From: Sphingomonas sp. UNC305MFCol5.2
GTDB taxonomy: Bacteria > Pseudomonadota > Alphaproteobacteria > Sphingomonadales > Sphingomonadaceae
Assembly: GCF_000712135.1 (NCBI RefSeq)
Contig: NZ_JOOE01000001.1
Coordinates: 372,001-436,000 of the forward strand
DNA length: 64,000 bases
Direction of reading: 5' to 3'
A program made the translations under genes and the position numbers. The notes beneath the pieces were generated by a model. That model worked only from the letters and a program-made list of their open reading frames with translations, made no database searches and was not told where the DNA came from. The stretch's first letter is position 1, and each line of letters opens with the position of its first letter. Shown piece by piece: positions 40,084-48,943 of the stretch.

Positions 40084-41496
40084 ATGCAATGGTTTGAAGC
40101 AACCGCGCCGATCCGACTCAAGATGCTCGTGGCTTTCAGCTCGCTCCTGGGCTTGATGGCGCTCGCCATAATCGTCTCTCTGTTCGGACCCGGCTGGATC
40201 ACATTCGGCATCCAGGCCGCGCTGCTCGCGACCGCCGCGCTGCTCGCACACCGCTTTCGCGAGGCGGTTTGCGTTCCCTATGTGAACACAGTCCTCCGGA
40301 TGGAGGGGCTGGCCGCAGGCGACCTCGCCACCCCCATCGCCTATACCGACTATAAGGACTGCGTCGGTCGAATGACCAAGGCGATGTTCACCTTCCGTGA
40401 CGCGGCGGTCGAGCAGCAGGGTCACGCCGCCGAGCAGGCGGATGTCGTCCGCACGTTGGGCGAGCATTTCGTGCAGCTGACGCACGGCGACCTCACCGCG
40501 GAGATCCAAGCCAATTTCCCCGGCTCCTATGCCGAGCTCAAGACCAACTTCAATGCGGCGCTGGCAAGCCTGCGTGCGCTGATCGCTTCGGTGCTGGAAA
40601 CGACCGCCGCGATCCGCACGGGTTCAGGCGAGATCGCGCAGGCGTCAGAGGACCTGGCGCGCCGTACCGAAGCCAATGCCGCAAGCCTCGAGGAAACCCT
40701 GGCAGCCATCACCCAGATGGACAGCCGCCTCAAGGCGACTGCCAACGCGGCGAACCGCACAGTCGAGCGCGCCGACGGCGCCATCTCGACCGTGTCGGAC
40801 GGGCGCGGTATCGCCGACGAGGCGGTGCAGGCGATGACTCGGGTCAGCGAAAGCGCCAAGGGCATCGACAGCGTGATCGAGGGCCTCGACAAGATCGCCT
40901 TCCAGACGCGCGTGCTCGCGATGAACGCCGCGGTCGAGGCGGGCCGCGCCGGCGAAGCGGGTCGCGGCTTCGCGGTGGTGGCCGACCTGGTTTCGGCGTT
41001 GGCGATGCGCGCCGAGGAAGAGGCCGGACGCGCCCGCGATCAGCTCACCGCCACCCAGACCGACATCGTTGCGGCGGTGGCGATGGTCGAGAAAGTCGAT
41101 GGCGCGCTCGCCCATATCTCCGGCGATGTCGGTGAGGTTCACGAGCTGCTCGGCCAGATGGCGACCGACAACCAGGCGCAGTCGACCGCAATCACCCAGA
41201 TCAGCACCGCGATTGGCGCAATGGACCAGGCAACCCAGCAGAACGCCGCGATGGTCGAGGAAACCTCGGCCGCGGCGCGCAACCTCAGCACCGAAGTGAC
41301 GGCGCTTGCCGAGCAGGCAGCACAGTTCACGGTCGGCGACGAAGGGCGCCCTGCGCCTAGGCCGGCGGCCCAGCCGGTGGGATTCAGGCCCGCCAAGGCA
41401 TCCCCCTCCAACTATGTCTCGCCGGTTAAATCGCTCTCCCAGGCTGCGCGCGCCAGCGGCAAGGGCAGCATGCAGAGCGACTGGGCCTCCTTCTAA
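40084..41496 (+). CDS. Methyl-accepting chemotaxis protein without a periplasmic sensor
   Basis: Chemoreceptor of 470 residues. Two membrane helices (about 14-34 and 37-55) are separated by only a few residues, so there is no ligand-binding domain outside. A HAMP-like segment follows (about 65-140), then a long signalling hairpin with the conserved tip FQTRVLAMNAAVEAGRAGEAGRGFAVVA. The protein ends DWASF, which fits the xWxxF docking motif for CheR/CheB. No che genes are near. ATG 40084 is preferred to an in-frame ATG at 39982. Confidence 0.88.
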   Translation: MQWFEATAPIRLKMLVAFSSLLGLMALAIIVSLFGPGWITFGIQAALLATAALLAHRFREAVCVPYVNTVLRMEGLAAGDLATPIAYTDYKDCVGRMTKAMFTFRDAAVEQQGHAAEQADVVRTLGEHFVQLTHGDLTAEIQANFPGSYAELKTNFNAALASLRALIASVLETTAAIRTGSGEIAQASEDLARRTEANAASLEETLAAITQMDSRLKATANAANRTVERADGAISTVSDGRGIADEAVQAMTRVSESAKGIDSVIEGLDKIAFQTRVLAMNAAVEAGRAGEAGRGFAVVADLVSALAMRAEEEAGRARDQLTATQTDIVAAVAMVEKVDGALAHISGDVGEVHELLGQMATDNQAQSTAITQISTAIGAMDQATQQNAAMVEETSAAARNLSTEVTALAEQAAQFTVGDEGRPAPRPAAQPVGFRPAKASPSNYVSPVKSLSQAARASGKGSMQSDWASF

Positions 41497-41865
41497 CCGA
41501 ACCGGCCCAGACCAGGCCAAACGGGGGCCTCGCAGTGGGTTCCGCGACGCCCTCATGTTCGTTCACGATCGCAAACATCTAATCGCACCATGCGGGGAGA
41601 TGATTTTGTGGCCAGGGCTGATCGCCAGTGGCCAAGTCCCCGGGTCCGCACGGAGCCCGGCCAAGCAAACCAAACCCGTCGCCTTGGGCCCAGCCGACAA
41701 GCAGCACAGCGGTGGCGGGCGGATCGGCTGTCGCCAACCCGCCCGCCACCGGAAAACCTCTCGGCAAAAGCGCGAACTCGAGTGAGGCAGGAATCGCTGC
41801 CTCGCTGACGAGCGACAGGATCGGCAGTATGCGTCCCTCTCCTGCCCTCCTTGCATGCCTTAGCC
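41497..41865. other. Gap between chemoreceptor and alternative oxidase genes
   Basis: No gene is supported in this 369-base interval. It contains a 12-base inverted repeat (GGTGGCGGGCGG at 41711-41722, complement at 41739-41750) with a 16-base loop, which may separate the convergent transcripts of the chemoreceptor and the oxidase. Confidence 0.4.
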
Positions 41866-42555
41866 TCAGGCCGCGTTCTTCCAGATCGGCTCGAGCGCCT
41901 GATGCGGTGGGCATTGGGCGATGGCACCCGTCGGCAAGCCCGCAAGCTCGTTGGCAAAGCCGTGATTGACGTCGCGGTGGTGCGCTTCGTCAGCTCGAAC
42001 AACCAATACCACGTCGCGCAGCGTCGCGTCCTCGGGCAGACCCCAGTAGCGCTTCGCGATTTCTGGTGCCGGCACATTTTCGCTGCGCCCCTCGTCGATC
42101 TCGGCGAGATAATGGGTGTAGCTGATCACAGCTTCCTCTTCGAAATAGCCGACGACGCGGTGCGCGGTCTTCGAGCTGACGAGGTACAGGCCGAAGAAGA
42201 ACAGGTAGAACACCCATTGGACGCCGATGATCACCGCGCGCTCGAACCAGGTCGGCTTCGAGATCTCGATGAAGGTCATCAGGTGCATCCGCTCATTCTC
42301 GGCTTCATCCATGAGCGTCTTGATCCAGCCCTTGTCGTCGACCATGCGGCGCAGACAGGCGAGATGATTGATCGTGGCACCGACCATGCCCGGCGCCGCG
42401 GCGACCGTTTCGAGCACGACGGCGCGATGGCCATAGCGTTCCGCAAAGAAGGTGTCGGCGCACCAGCGCAGCGCTTTGGTGAAGCCGAAGGCGACCCGGT
42501 CCGACAGGCCCTTGGGCTGATGGTGGACGCTGAGGTCGATGAAAGGTGCGGTCAT
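41866..42555 (-). CDS. aox: Alternative oxidase (cyanide-insensitive quinol oxidase)
   Basis: Membrane-associated di-iron enzyme that passes electrons from quinol directly to oxygen without pumping protons. The 229-residue protein has the full set of AOX iron motifs: [39 protein letters not shown] and [12 protein letters not shown]. One hydrophobic helix (about 103-125) lies between the second and third motif, as in the family. ATG 42555 is chosen; a frame to 42579 adds 8 residues. It is carried as cargo between traG and the relaxase gene. Confidence 0.95.
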   Translation of the reverse strand: MTAPFIDLSVHHQPKGLSDRVAFGFTKALRWCADTFFAERYGHRAVVLETVAAAPGMVGATINHLACLRRMVDDKGWIKTLMDEAENERMHLMTFIEISKPTWFERAVIIGVQWVFYLFFFGLYLVSSKTAHRVVGYFEEEAVISYTHYLAEIDEGRSENVPAPEIAKRYWGLPEDATLRDVVLVVRADEAHHRDVNHGFANELAGLPTGAIAQCPPHQALEPIWKNAA

Positions 42556-42792
42556 TGTCTGGGGTCTCCGGTGGCGCATTTATGTTGCACCGCCGCATCT
42601 ATTAGTCGGGACCGGCAGGCGAAATCTGGATGTTGTCCCTACCGCACCCACCCTAAGGGCCCTACCGGAAGTAGGCGCTTCAGGGCGGTCAATGGCCTGC
42701 GGAAAGCTTGAATTCCGAATTTGAGGCACCGCCGTTCCTGAACCTTCCCTATCGGGGCCACCCCCCTCTCGTGCTTCTGCCCAGTGGCATGC

Positions 42793-44763
42793 TCAACTGA
42801 TCGTCCGACCGCGAGGGGCGGCAACGGACCAATCTATGCCCTGGCCGTTGAGGCGCGCTTTGACATAACGGCCTAGCGCCCGCTCGAGATTCGGACGCCA
42901 TGGCACGAGCGTGAACTCCTTCGACTTACACAGAACGGCGTAAGCGCGACCGCTGGCAAACTGGACTTTCCGGTCGATGAAGCCCTCGATACGATCGCCG
43001 CGGCGCGCCTCCACGAAGGGCAATCCCAATGTCCGGGACAACTGGCCAGCGATGCGACCGAGCTCACGCCGGCGAAGAACGGCAAGCGTCTCGACATCCA
43101 GCGGGCGGTTAGAGCCCGGGTCGAGCAGGCCTTCATCGATCAGCCAACCACGGCGACGTTGCTCCGCAAGCCGGACCTGTGCGCCGAAGCCAGCCTCGCG
43201 GGCCGTGGCGGAGCGACCGTGGGACAATCGCTGATCAAGCCATGTCTCGCCATCATGGCCAGCGAGCTGATCGAGCGGTAGCGGCGAGAGCAACGAGACC
43301 TGCACGGGGCGATCCCGGGCAAGCCGGGCCTCATAGGCAGCGGCGCGCTCCACATGGTCGGCCGGGATCGACCAGCTTCCATCCGGGCGCCGCTCGACGC
43401 CAACGCCGGCACGCCGCATCGCCTCCAGTCTGCGCACGTGGGTTTCTGCGAATTTCAGGCTCGCGCCGGGATCGTGGCGGAGGTGCGCGTCCGTCGAGTA
43501 GATGCCCTTGTTGGCGCCAGCGACTGCTGACACCGTCCGGTCGGCGGCACGCGCCTCGGGCCGTACCGCCTGGACCTGAACGATCATGCCCCGTCCGATC
43601 GTGGCTTCCGGATCGCCCCGCCCGATATCGACATAGTGGGCGCGACCGTCGATCCCGTCGACCACCAGATAATGATGGTCGCGCAGCTCGTCGGACAAGC
43701 CGCGGGCAATGACTGCGCCGATGAGCGGCGCGGAGGAATCAGGATCGAACCGCACAAGGTCCGATGGCGCGCGGGCGACGCTCGCCTCCTTCAGCGCGCC
43801 CTGTAACGTTTTGAGGATATCGCCCCGTTCACCAATCTGCCGCAAAGTCGCTTCCAACTGCGGCGCAAGCCGAGACCTGCCTGCCCCGATCGGCTCGGCG
43901 AGCCCCATGCGCGCAAGCTTGGCAAGACGCCCCGAGCGAAGGCTCTGCTCGAAGGGATCGGTAGCGGCAGCCCCGACGATCCCATCGACTGCTGCACCAA
44001 GCAGGCGCCGGTCGATGCTGGTGAAGCGCTCCTGGTCAATTTCGGCGCGGAGGCGGCCCTCGATTTCCCGGTCGGTTCTCGGCCCCAGATCGAAGTCGAG
44101 AATCTCGCCTGCCCGTTCGCGAATGCCGCATGCGAGATAGTCGCGCGCGAGGATCAGATCCTTGCCCTGCTCGTCGACTCCGCGGAGCAGCACATGGCTA
44201 TGCGGATGACCCGTGTTGAAATGGTCGACGGCGACCCATTCGAGGCGAGTCCCCAGATCCTCTTCCATCTGCTGCATCAGCCGCCGTATCACTGGCTTGA
44301 GGTCAGGATATTGATCGCCGTCCTCCGGCGAGACGATCAGCCGGAACTGGTGCCGGTCGCCCGCGCCCCGCTCCAGGAAGGCCTTGCCATCGACTTGATC
44401 GGCATCCGCTCCATAGAGCGTGCCAGGCGCGCCCTCGCGGGTCGTGCCGTCGCGCCCAAGGTACCGCAGATGCGCGCGTGCATTGGCAGCCCCCTTTCCA
44501 GCCAACCGCACGATCCTCGATTTGACGATGGCCCGCCGCGCACGGAATGCCGCAAGCCGGTCGCGTTGGACGAGCACGCGGCCGATCCCGACACCTCTAC
44601 CGATCTTGCCGCCGGCAAAGCCCTTGCGGCCGGCCGGACCAGGCGCCCCACCACGCGCGAGGTTGGCGGCGGCGAGTATCCGGTTGAGGAATCGGGCCTG
44701 ACGCTTGCCGCCACGGGCGCGCATCCGGCCAAGGCGGGGCTCGAACGGATCATCCTGCGGCAT
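42793..44763 (-). CDS. Relaxase, VirD2/DUF3363 type
   Basis: Nicks DNA at oriT and pilots the strand through the transfer channel. The 656-residue protein opens with a basic segment (DDPFEPRLGRMRARGGKRQARFL), followed by the relaxase core containing the three-histidine metal site HFNTGHPHSHVLLRG, then a DUF3363 C-terminal part. The ATG at 44763 matches the usual start of homologues (M-x-x-D-D-x-FEPRLG). Its size and type match the relaxases of trb-type alphaproteobacterial ICEs (RlxS of the Mesorhizobium symbiosis island is of this kind). Confidence 0.9.
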   Translation of the reverse strand: MPQDDPFEPRLGRMRARGGKRQARFLNRILAAANLARGGAPGPAGRKGFAGGKIGRGVGIGRVLVQRDRLAAFRARRAIVKSRIVRLAGKGAANARAHLRYLGRDGTTREGAPGTLYGADADQVDGKAFLERGAGDRHQFRLIVSPEDGDQYPDLKPVIRRLMQQMEEDLGTRLEWVAVDHFNTGHPHSHVLLRGVDEQGKDLILARDYLACGIRERAGEILDFDLGPRTDREIEGRLRAEIDQERFTSIDRRLLGAAVDGIVGAAATDPFEQSLRSGRLAKLARMGLAEPIGAGRSRLAPQLEATLRQIGERGDILKTLQGALKEASVARAPSDLVRFDPDSSAPLIGAVIARGLSDELRDHHYLVVDGIDGRAHYVDIGRGDPEATIGRGMIVQVQAVRPEARAADRTVSAVAGANKGIYSTDAHLRHDPGASLKFAETHVRRLEAMRRAGVGVERRPDGSWSIPADHVERAAAYEARLARDRPVQVSLLSPLPLDQLAGHDGETWLDQRLSHGRSATAREAGFGAQVRLAEQRRRGWLIDEGLLDPGSNRPLDVETLAVLRRRELGRIAGQLSRTLGLPFVEARRGDRIEGFIDRKVQFASGRAYAVLCKSKEFTLVPWRPNLERALGRYVKARLNGQGIDWSVAAPRGRTIS

Positions 44764-45074
44764 CGCTCGCCGCCTCTGGATCCATGGCGCCATCGAAATG
44801 GGCGCATTCCGGGGCACGGCGCGGCGTCTGGCGCCATCGACGAAGCGATGGCGCTACTGCCCGTCCGAGAAAAAGATGTGCAGACAGAGTGTTATGGCGC
44901 CGTCCGCAGGAATGGCGCCATTGCTTTATCTTGCCTTCCCCTGCTCCCCTTCCATGCCACCCCGATCTACGGTTACCGCGCCCCTCGCCGGGACCTGTCC
45001 AGCTGCACCGCGACACCAAAAACGGACGGATGGCGCCGGTCTCGCGCCGCCCGTCGCCGTTGTTTGCCAAGGCC
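44764..45074. other. Non-coding interval upstream of the relaxase with repeated TGGCGC motifs (oriT candidate)
   Basis: These 311 bases hold no gene but six copies of a TGGCGC motif: 44784-44793 (ATGGCGCCAT), 44829-44837, 44848-44855, 44894-44901, 44911-44922 (AATGGCGCCATT, fully palindromic) and 45030-45037. Repeats beside a relaxase gene often mark the origin of transfer or binding sites of a transfer regulator. The nick site itself cannot be placed. Confidence 0.45.
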
Positions 45075-45434
45075 TCAGGCCATTGCCAGATACGCCCGCT
45101 CGGCGTCGCGGCGGTGCACATATTCGGTGCAGCCGTGCATCGCCCAGAGCCTTCCCTCGCCATCGATGCAGGCGCAAGCGGCGTACCAGCGACCGGCCAG
45201 AATTCCCAGAATCGCGACCCGATCAAGCGCCGTTTCCGCCTCTTCGACATCTTCACAAGGCCCGAGACCGCGTTCGGCGACCCGGCTGTCCCAGCGAAAA
45301 TCGTCGGTTTCGGCATCGAGGAACAATGCCGCGACAAGCTCGACATTGTCGGTGCGGAACTCGGTCCTGAGCCCCGCGACGAGGCCCGGATAGGCATCGG
45401 CTTCGCTGTGCCGGATCGTTGAAAGAGCAAGCAT
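45075..45434 (-). CDS. Conserved ICE protein of unknown function
   Basis: A 119-residue soluble protein, not recognised. It is acidic and has Cys residues at GPCEDVEE, ACACIDG and HGCTEY plus aromatic residues; no membrane segment or signal is seen. It lies between the relaxase and the transglycosylase genes on the same strand, in a place often occupied by small conserved genes of these elements. The CACID/HGC pattern could bind metal, but that is speculation. Confidence 0.6.
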   Translation of the reverse strand: MLALSTIRHSEADAYPGLVAGLRTEFRTDNVELVAALFLDAETDDFRWDSRVAERGLGPCEDVEEAETALDRVAILGILAGRWYAACACIDGEGRLWAMHGCTEYVHRRDAERAYLAMA

Positions 45435-45654
45435 GACCGCCTCCGTGACTGCGTCTTCAGGATCGAAGACGGCGTTTCGGAGACGGGCGGCGGCGCGGCT
45501 GTCAGGGACGCTGCGACCGCAGGTCGCGGCGCCGCGGAGCGGGCGTGGGAGGAACCAAAATGCGCCAGCATTTTGGAGGGGCCCGCGATCCTTGCACAGC
45601 CGTGCCGCCGCCCGTCATGCTGGGACTTCTCGACAAGTGCCCTCCCCGCTCTCC

Positions 45655-46236
45655 TCATGGCGCGCCGCTTTCGTCCGGCCCCTGTCCGCCCAGCAGCACG
45701 AACAAGGTCCGCCAGGACGGATCGCGCGTGCCCGGCGGCGGGGCAACCGGCGCAATCTCCGGGTCCTTCAACATCGCGACCGCGGCGGCCAGATAGGCCC
45801 GGGTCTCCGGCGGCAGCGGCACTCCTCGCCGACGCCAGGCGAGATAGCGTGCCGGGCCGGCATTATAGGCGGCGAACATGCCGGGATAGCCGACCTGGTC
45901 GTACAGCAAGCGGAGATAGGCGGTGCCGGCGAGGATATTGTCGAGCGGCATATCCGGGTCGCCGCCGAGCCCGTGCCGGAGGCGCATGTCCCGCCAAGTG
46001 CCGGGCATCAATTGCATCAACCCCATCGCGCCTTTCGGGCTGCGGATCGGCCTGCCGGCGTGCTCGTTACGCCCTCCGCTCTCCAGCCGGATCACCGTTC
46101 GGATCCAGGCTTCGGGGACGCCGAAGCGCAGCGAAGCGGTGCCAATCTCGGCGTCCCAGCTGGCTCTCGCCTGGGCCGCTGCCGGCGCGGCGAGGACAAT
46201 CGTAGCCAGCAGCGCGAAGCGCGTCAGCGCAGCCAC
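45655..46236 (-). CDS. Conjugation-associated lytic transglycosylase
   Basis: Opens a passage through peptidoglycan for the transfer apparatus (VirB1/TrbN-like role). The 193-residue protein has a signal peptide ending AAAQA, then an SLT domain: catalytic Glu in TVIRLESGGRN, GAMGLMQLMPGTW and FAAYNAGPARYLAW. The start is a GTG at 46236 that overlaps the traF end by 13 bases. A longer frame to 46599 is a shadow of traF. Confidence 0.88.
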   Translation of the reverse strand: MAALTRFALLATIVLAAPAAAQARASWDAEIGTASLRFGVPEAWIRTVIRLESGGRNEHAGRPIRSPKGAMGLMQLMPGTWRDMRLRHGLGGDPDMPLDNILAGTAYLRLLYDQVGYPGMFAAYNAGPARYLAWRRRGVPLPPETRAYLAAAVAMLKDPEIAPVAPPPGTRDPSWRTLFVLLGGQGPDESGAP

Positions 46237-46727
46237 AGCGGCACCGCCCTGCCGAGAAGGTTCGCCGCGCGGACCGGTCCGAAGTAGCGGCCATCGAACG
46301 AGTCCGGCGCATCGCCAAGGACGAGATATTCGTCGCTCCGCAGCGTGCGGCAACCCTGCCAGTGCGGCAATATCCGCCCACCTGGATCGCGGCTTCGCTG
46401 GCGCGCGACGGGCACGCCACCCACCGACACGATCCCCTCCCGCGCACAAAGCCGGTCGCCGGCGACCGCACGGACGCGCTTCACCAGAGGGACGTTTGCC
46501 GGAAGATAATGACGGCGCGCAGCAAGCGCGCGCACCCCCTCGGGCGTGTACAGCACTACCCAGTCGCCTCGCGCCGGAAGGCGGCCGGGCTGCACCCAAT
46601 ACAGCCCGGGCGGCGTGCTCGCCGAAGCGTTCCAGACAAATCTCGGTTGGGGATCCGCCAGGATCGGAATCGCCAGCAGCGCACCCGCGCCGCCCGTGGC
46701 GACGAAAAGACGGCAGCGCTCAATCAT
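46224..46727 (-). CDS. traF: S26 family signal peptidase TraF
   Basis: Processes (and in IncP systems cyclises) the conjugative pilin. The 167-residue protein has an N-terminal membrane segment (about 8-24), the catalytic Ser region SASTPPGLYWV and the catalytic Lys in PLVKRVRAVAGD, plus the LVLGDAPDSFDGRYFGPV box. Its start overlaps the end of the RdfS-like HTH gene. An rdfS-traF pair is a hallmark of the Mesorhizobium-type ICE excision/transfer operon. Confidence 0.9.
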   Translation of the reverse strand: MIERCRLFVATGGAGALLAIPILADPQPRFVWNASASTPPGLYWVQPGRLPARGDWVVLYTPEGVRALAARRHYLPANVPLVKRVRAVAGDRLCAREGIVSVGGVPVARQRSRDPGGRILPHWQGCRTLRSDEYLVLGDAPDSFDGRYFGPVRAANLLGRAVPLWLR

Positions 46728-46944
46728 GGAGCCTGCTCCGCCCGGCACCGCGCGACCAGCTGTCGAGCTCGTCGATATGGTAGCGCACGCGGCCGCCATG
46801 GCGGCGAAACGGGGGGCCCTTGCGCTTCCTCCGCATGAACTCGAGCGTTCGTACCGAAAGGCCGAGATGATGGGCCGCTTGCTTGGTATCCAGATAGGGG
46901 CTGCCCAGCCTCGCCTCGGCGGCGCGGGTATTGGCGTCGTCCAT
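46720..46944 (-). CDS. rdfS: AlpA/Xis-like helix-turn-helix protein, candidate recombination directionality factor (RdfS-like)
   Basis: A 74-residue protein with a MerR-type winged helix: LDTKQAAHHLGLSVRTLEFMRRKRKGPPFRRHGGRVRYHIDELDSW. Family members direct integrase toward excision. In ICEMlSymR7A the excisionase gene rdfS is followed by traF and is switched on by FseA; the same order is found here, so the rdfS name is proposed by synteny. ATG 46944 follows GGGAG. A second HTH gene at 26691 is a rival candidate for the directionality factor. Confidence 0.7.
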   Translation of the reverse strand: MDDANTRAAEARLGSPYLDTKQAAHHLGLSVRTLEFMRRKRKGPPFRRHGGRVRYHIDELDSWSRGAGRSRLHD

Positions 46945-47098
46945 GAAAAACTCCCGCATTCGGCAACGAAAGTGCTGCCGGCTGCGGCGAAATCGCACCC
47001 GCGCGCAGGTTTGCGCAGGGTCGCTTTCGAGGGGGCTCCGATTTCGACCCCCGCCGATAAAACCATCCCGCCCGGGCAATGCCCGGGCGGGAGGCCGG

Positions 47099-47422
47099 TC
47101 AGTCGTTCGCGCTAACGCGCGGGCGCTGCCAGGTCAGGGTTGCGTTCTCGCCATCGTCCTCGTCGAAGAGCTTGGCAAAGATCGGCTGGAGAAAGCTCGG
47201 ATCGTCGAGCTTGAGCGACAGATAGTCGCGCCGTTCGGCCGAGGTCTTCTTCCAGCCCGCACCGATCTCGGCACGGCCGACATAGACCCGATAGTCGGGC
47301 GCATTCTCGTTGGCGCGATTGGTTTCGGGAACGATCCGAACGCCCCTGGCCTGCACCGAAAGCGTGACGATCTCACCCTGATACTCGCCGCCGACCTTCT
47401 TGAAGGAACCGATATTCGCCAT
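47099..47422 (-). CDS. DUF736 domain-containing protein
   Basis: A 107-residue protein covering DUF736, small beta-rich proteins of alphaproteobacterial plasmids and ICEs. Typical parts are MANIGSFKKVGGEYQGEIVTL, APDYRVYVGRAEIGAGW and LSLKLDDPSF. Function is unknown. It lies upstream of the HTH-traF pair on the same strand, with 154 bases between. Confidence 0.88.
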   Translation of the reverse strand: MANIGSFKKVGGEYQGEIVTLSVQARGVRIVPETNRANENAPDYRVYVGRAEIGAGWKKTSAERRDYLSLKLDDPSFLQPIFAKLFDEDDGENATLTWQRPRVSAND

Positions 47423-47782
47423 GTCCGTCACTCCTGTCTTGGTCGAGACCGCGCCCATCGCGGCCTCGATGGCTCGGAGCAGGACCGGGGCGCGCGGCGC
47501 CGCACCCGAAAGGGCCGCAGCGCACGCGAAGGACCGGCGCGGCAAGCTTTCTTGCCTCGCGAGGAATGCCGGGCCGCAGGCCCGGCAGGGGAAGAAAGTG
47601 CGGCCGCGCCGGTTGCGGCAAGCCGCGCGAGGCGCAGCCGGTCCCGGTCATTCGGCCATCGATCGGGGCCGGGATGGCGAGTGGATGACCGATGGGAGAT
47701 GTCAGGGTGGCGCCCGATCCGCCAAGCCGGCGATGCATGGGGCGGCAGGTCCGCGCTCGACGGGTGCCGTCCCGGCATCGGG
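47423..47782. other. GC-rich interval between DUF736 and DUF2493 genes
   Basis: No gene is supported in these 360 bases. They hold short GC-rich hairpins, for example GCCGGGCC-GCA-GGCCCGGC (47568-47586) and GGCAAG-CTTT-CTTGCC (47541-47556). They probably separate the DUF2493 transcript and contain the DUF736 promoter. Confidence 0.4.
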
Positions 47783-48712
47783 TCAGCCGCGATCGAACCG
47801 CCAGAGCGGGATGCCCATGATGCGTGCCTTGTCGGCGAGATTCGCAGAGATGCCGGAGCCCGGGAAGACGATGAGCCCGACCGGCAAGCACTCGAGCAGC
47901 TGGTCGTTGCGCTTGAACGGCGCCGCCTTGCCATGCCGCTTCCAGTCGGGACGAAACAGGACCTGCGCGACCCCGCGCTGGTCCGCCCAGCACGCCGCGA
48001 TCCGCTCGGCACCCGTCGGCGTTCCGCCATGGAGCAATACCATGTCGGGATGGCGTGCCCGCGTGCGGTCCAACGCCTTCCAGATAGCCTGATGATCGCC
48101 GCAATCGACACCTCCGGTGAAGGCGATGCGGGTACCGCGCGGCACGAGCGTTTCGCGCGCCGCCCGGCGTTGCTCGAGGAGGAATTCGCGGCTGTCGACC
48201 ATCGCGGCGGTCAGGGTCCGGCGGCGCACGAGCGATCCCGTGCGGGGCAACCAGGCGCTGCCCGTGTGGAGCGCGAACTGCGCCGTGGCGCAGTCGCGCA
48301 GGAACTCCATTGCGTTGCGCCGCTCGACCAGGCTGATGCCTTCGGCAGTGATCCGCTCGAGCTCGACCGAGCGCACTTCGGATCCGTCCTGCGCGCGCTG
48401 CGCGGCACGCTGCGCGTCCGCATTGTCATCGAGCAGGCGCTGGATCCGGGCTTCCGCCCGGTGAAAGAGATTGGCCAGCGCCCAGAGCAGGTCCTCGATA
48501 TCGTCTTCGAGCCGCGTCTCCTGCAGCGTCGAAACCAGCGCGTCGGCCATGTCGGCGACCGCCCCCGCCGCCCGTTCCGGGGCCGGCAAAGGCCGGGGGT
48601 CGGGTTCGTCGGAAAAGGGACGATAGCCGAACCGGGCAAGCTCCTCGAGCAGAACGGCGGTCGCGCAGGCGGCAGGCTCCGCTTCGGAATCGGTGTCGAA
48701 CATCTGGGTCAT
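47783..48712 (-). CDS. DUF2493 (SLOG-like) domain protein
   Basis: A 309-residue cytoplasmic protein. The helical N-terminal half (about 1-190) is characteristic of the ICE homologues; the C-terminal part (about 195-309) is the YspA/cpYpsA-related SLOG domain (DUF2493), with RIAFTGGVDCGDHQAIWKAL, VLLHGGTPTGAERIAACWA and VGLIVFPGSGISANLADKA. SLOG proteins bind nucleotide-derived ligands. Its role in the element is unknown. Confidence 0.85.
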   Translation of the reverse strand: MTQMFDTDSEAEPAACATAVLLEELARFGYRPFSDEPDPRPLPAPERAAGAVADMADALVSTLQETRLEDDIEDLLWALANLFHRAEARIQRLLDDNADAQRAAQRAQDGSEVRSVELERITAEGISLVERRNAMEFLRDCATAQFALHTGSAWLPRTGSLVRRRTLTAAMVDSREFLLEQRRAARETLVPRGTRIAFTGGVDCGDHQAIWKALDRTRARHPDMVLLHGGTPTGAERIAACWADQRGVAQVLFRPDWKRHGKAAPFKRNDQLLECLPVGLIVFPGSGISANLADKARIMGIPLWRFDRG

Positions 48713-48907
48713 TGGTCTGGTCCCTGGCTGAGGCCGCGCCACTCGCGGCCGCTGGCGCGCGGACCGGCGCGGCGCTCCCGGCACCGCATCCGCAGGGCCG
48801 TAGCGCAGCGAAGGATGGCCGAACCGGCCATTGCGGCGCCGGGGGCACTGCGCCAGCAAGCCCTTTGCGGCCGGCGCGGCTGCAGCAAGCTTGGATGCCC
48901 AGCCATG

Positions 48908-48937
48908 AAAAAGGCCCGGCACCGAAGCGCCGGGCCC
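48908..48937 (-). terminator. Rho-independent terminator after the ParB gene
   Basis: On the minus strand a GC-rich stem (GCCCGGCGC with GTGCCGGGC, one G-T pair) and a TTCG tetraloop are followed by TTTTT. It lies 7 bases beyond the parB stop codon. Confidence 0.85.
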
Positions 48938-48943
48938 AGGGAT

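Noticed and set aside
41711..41750. Inverted repeat as an intrinsic terminator of the chemoreceptor gene
   Set aside because: The stem is good but there is no T run on either side and the loop is long, so it is recorded only as a repeat in the gap.
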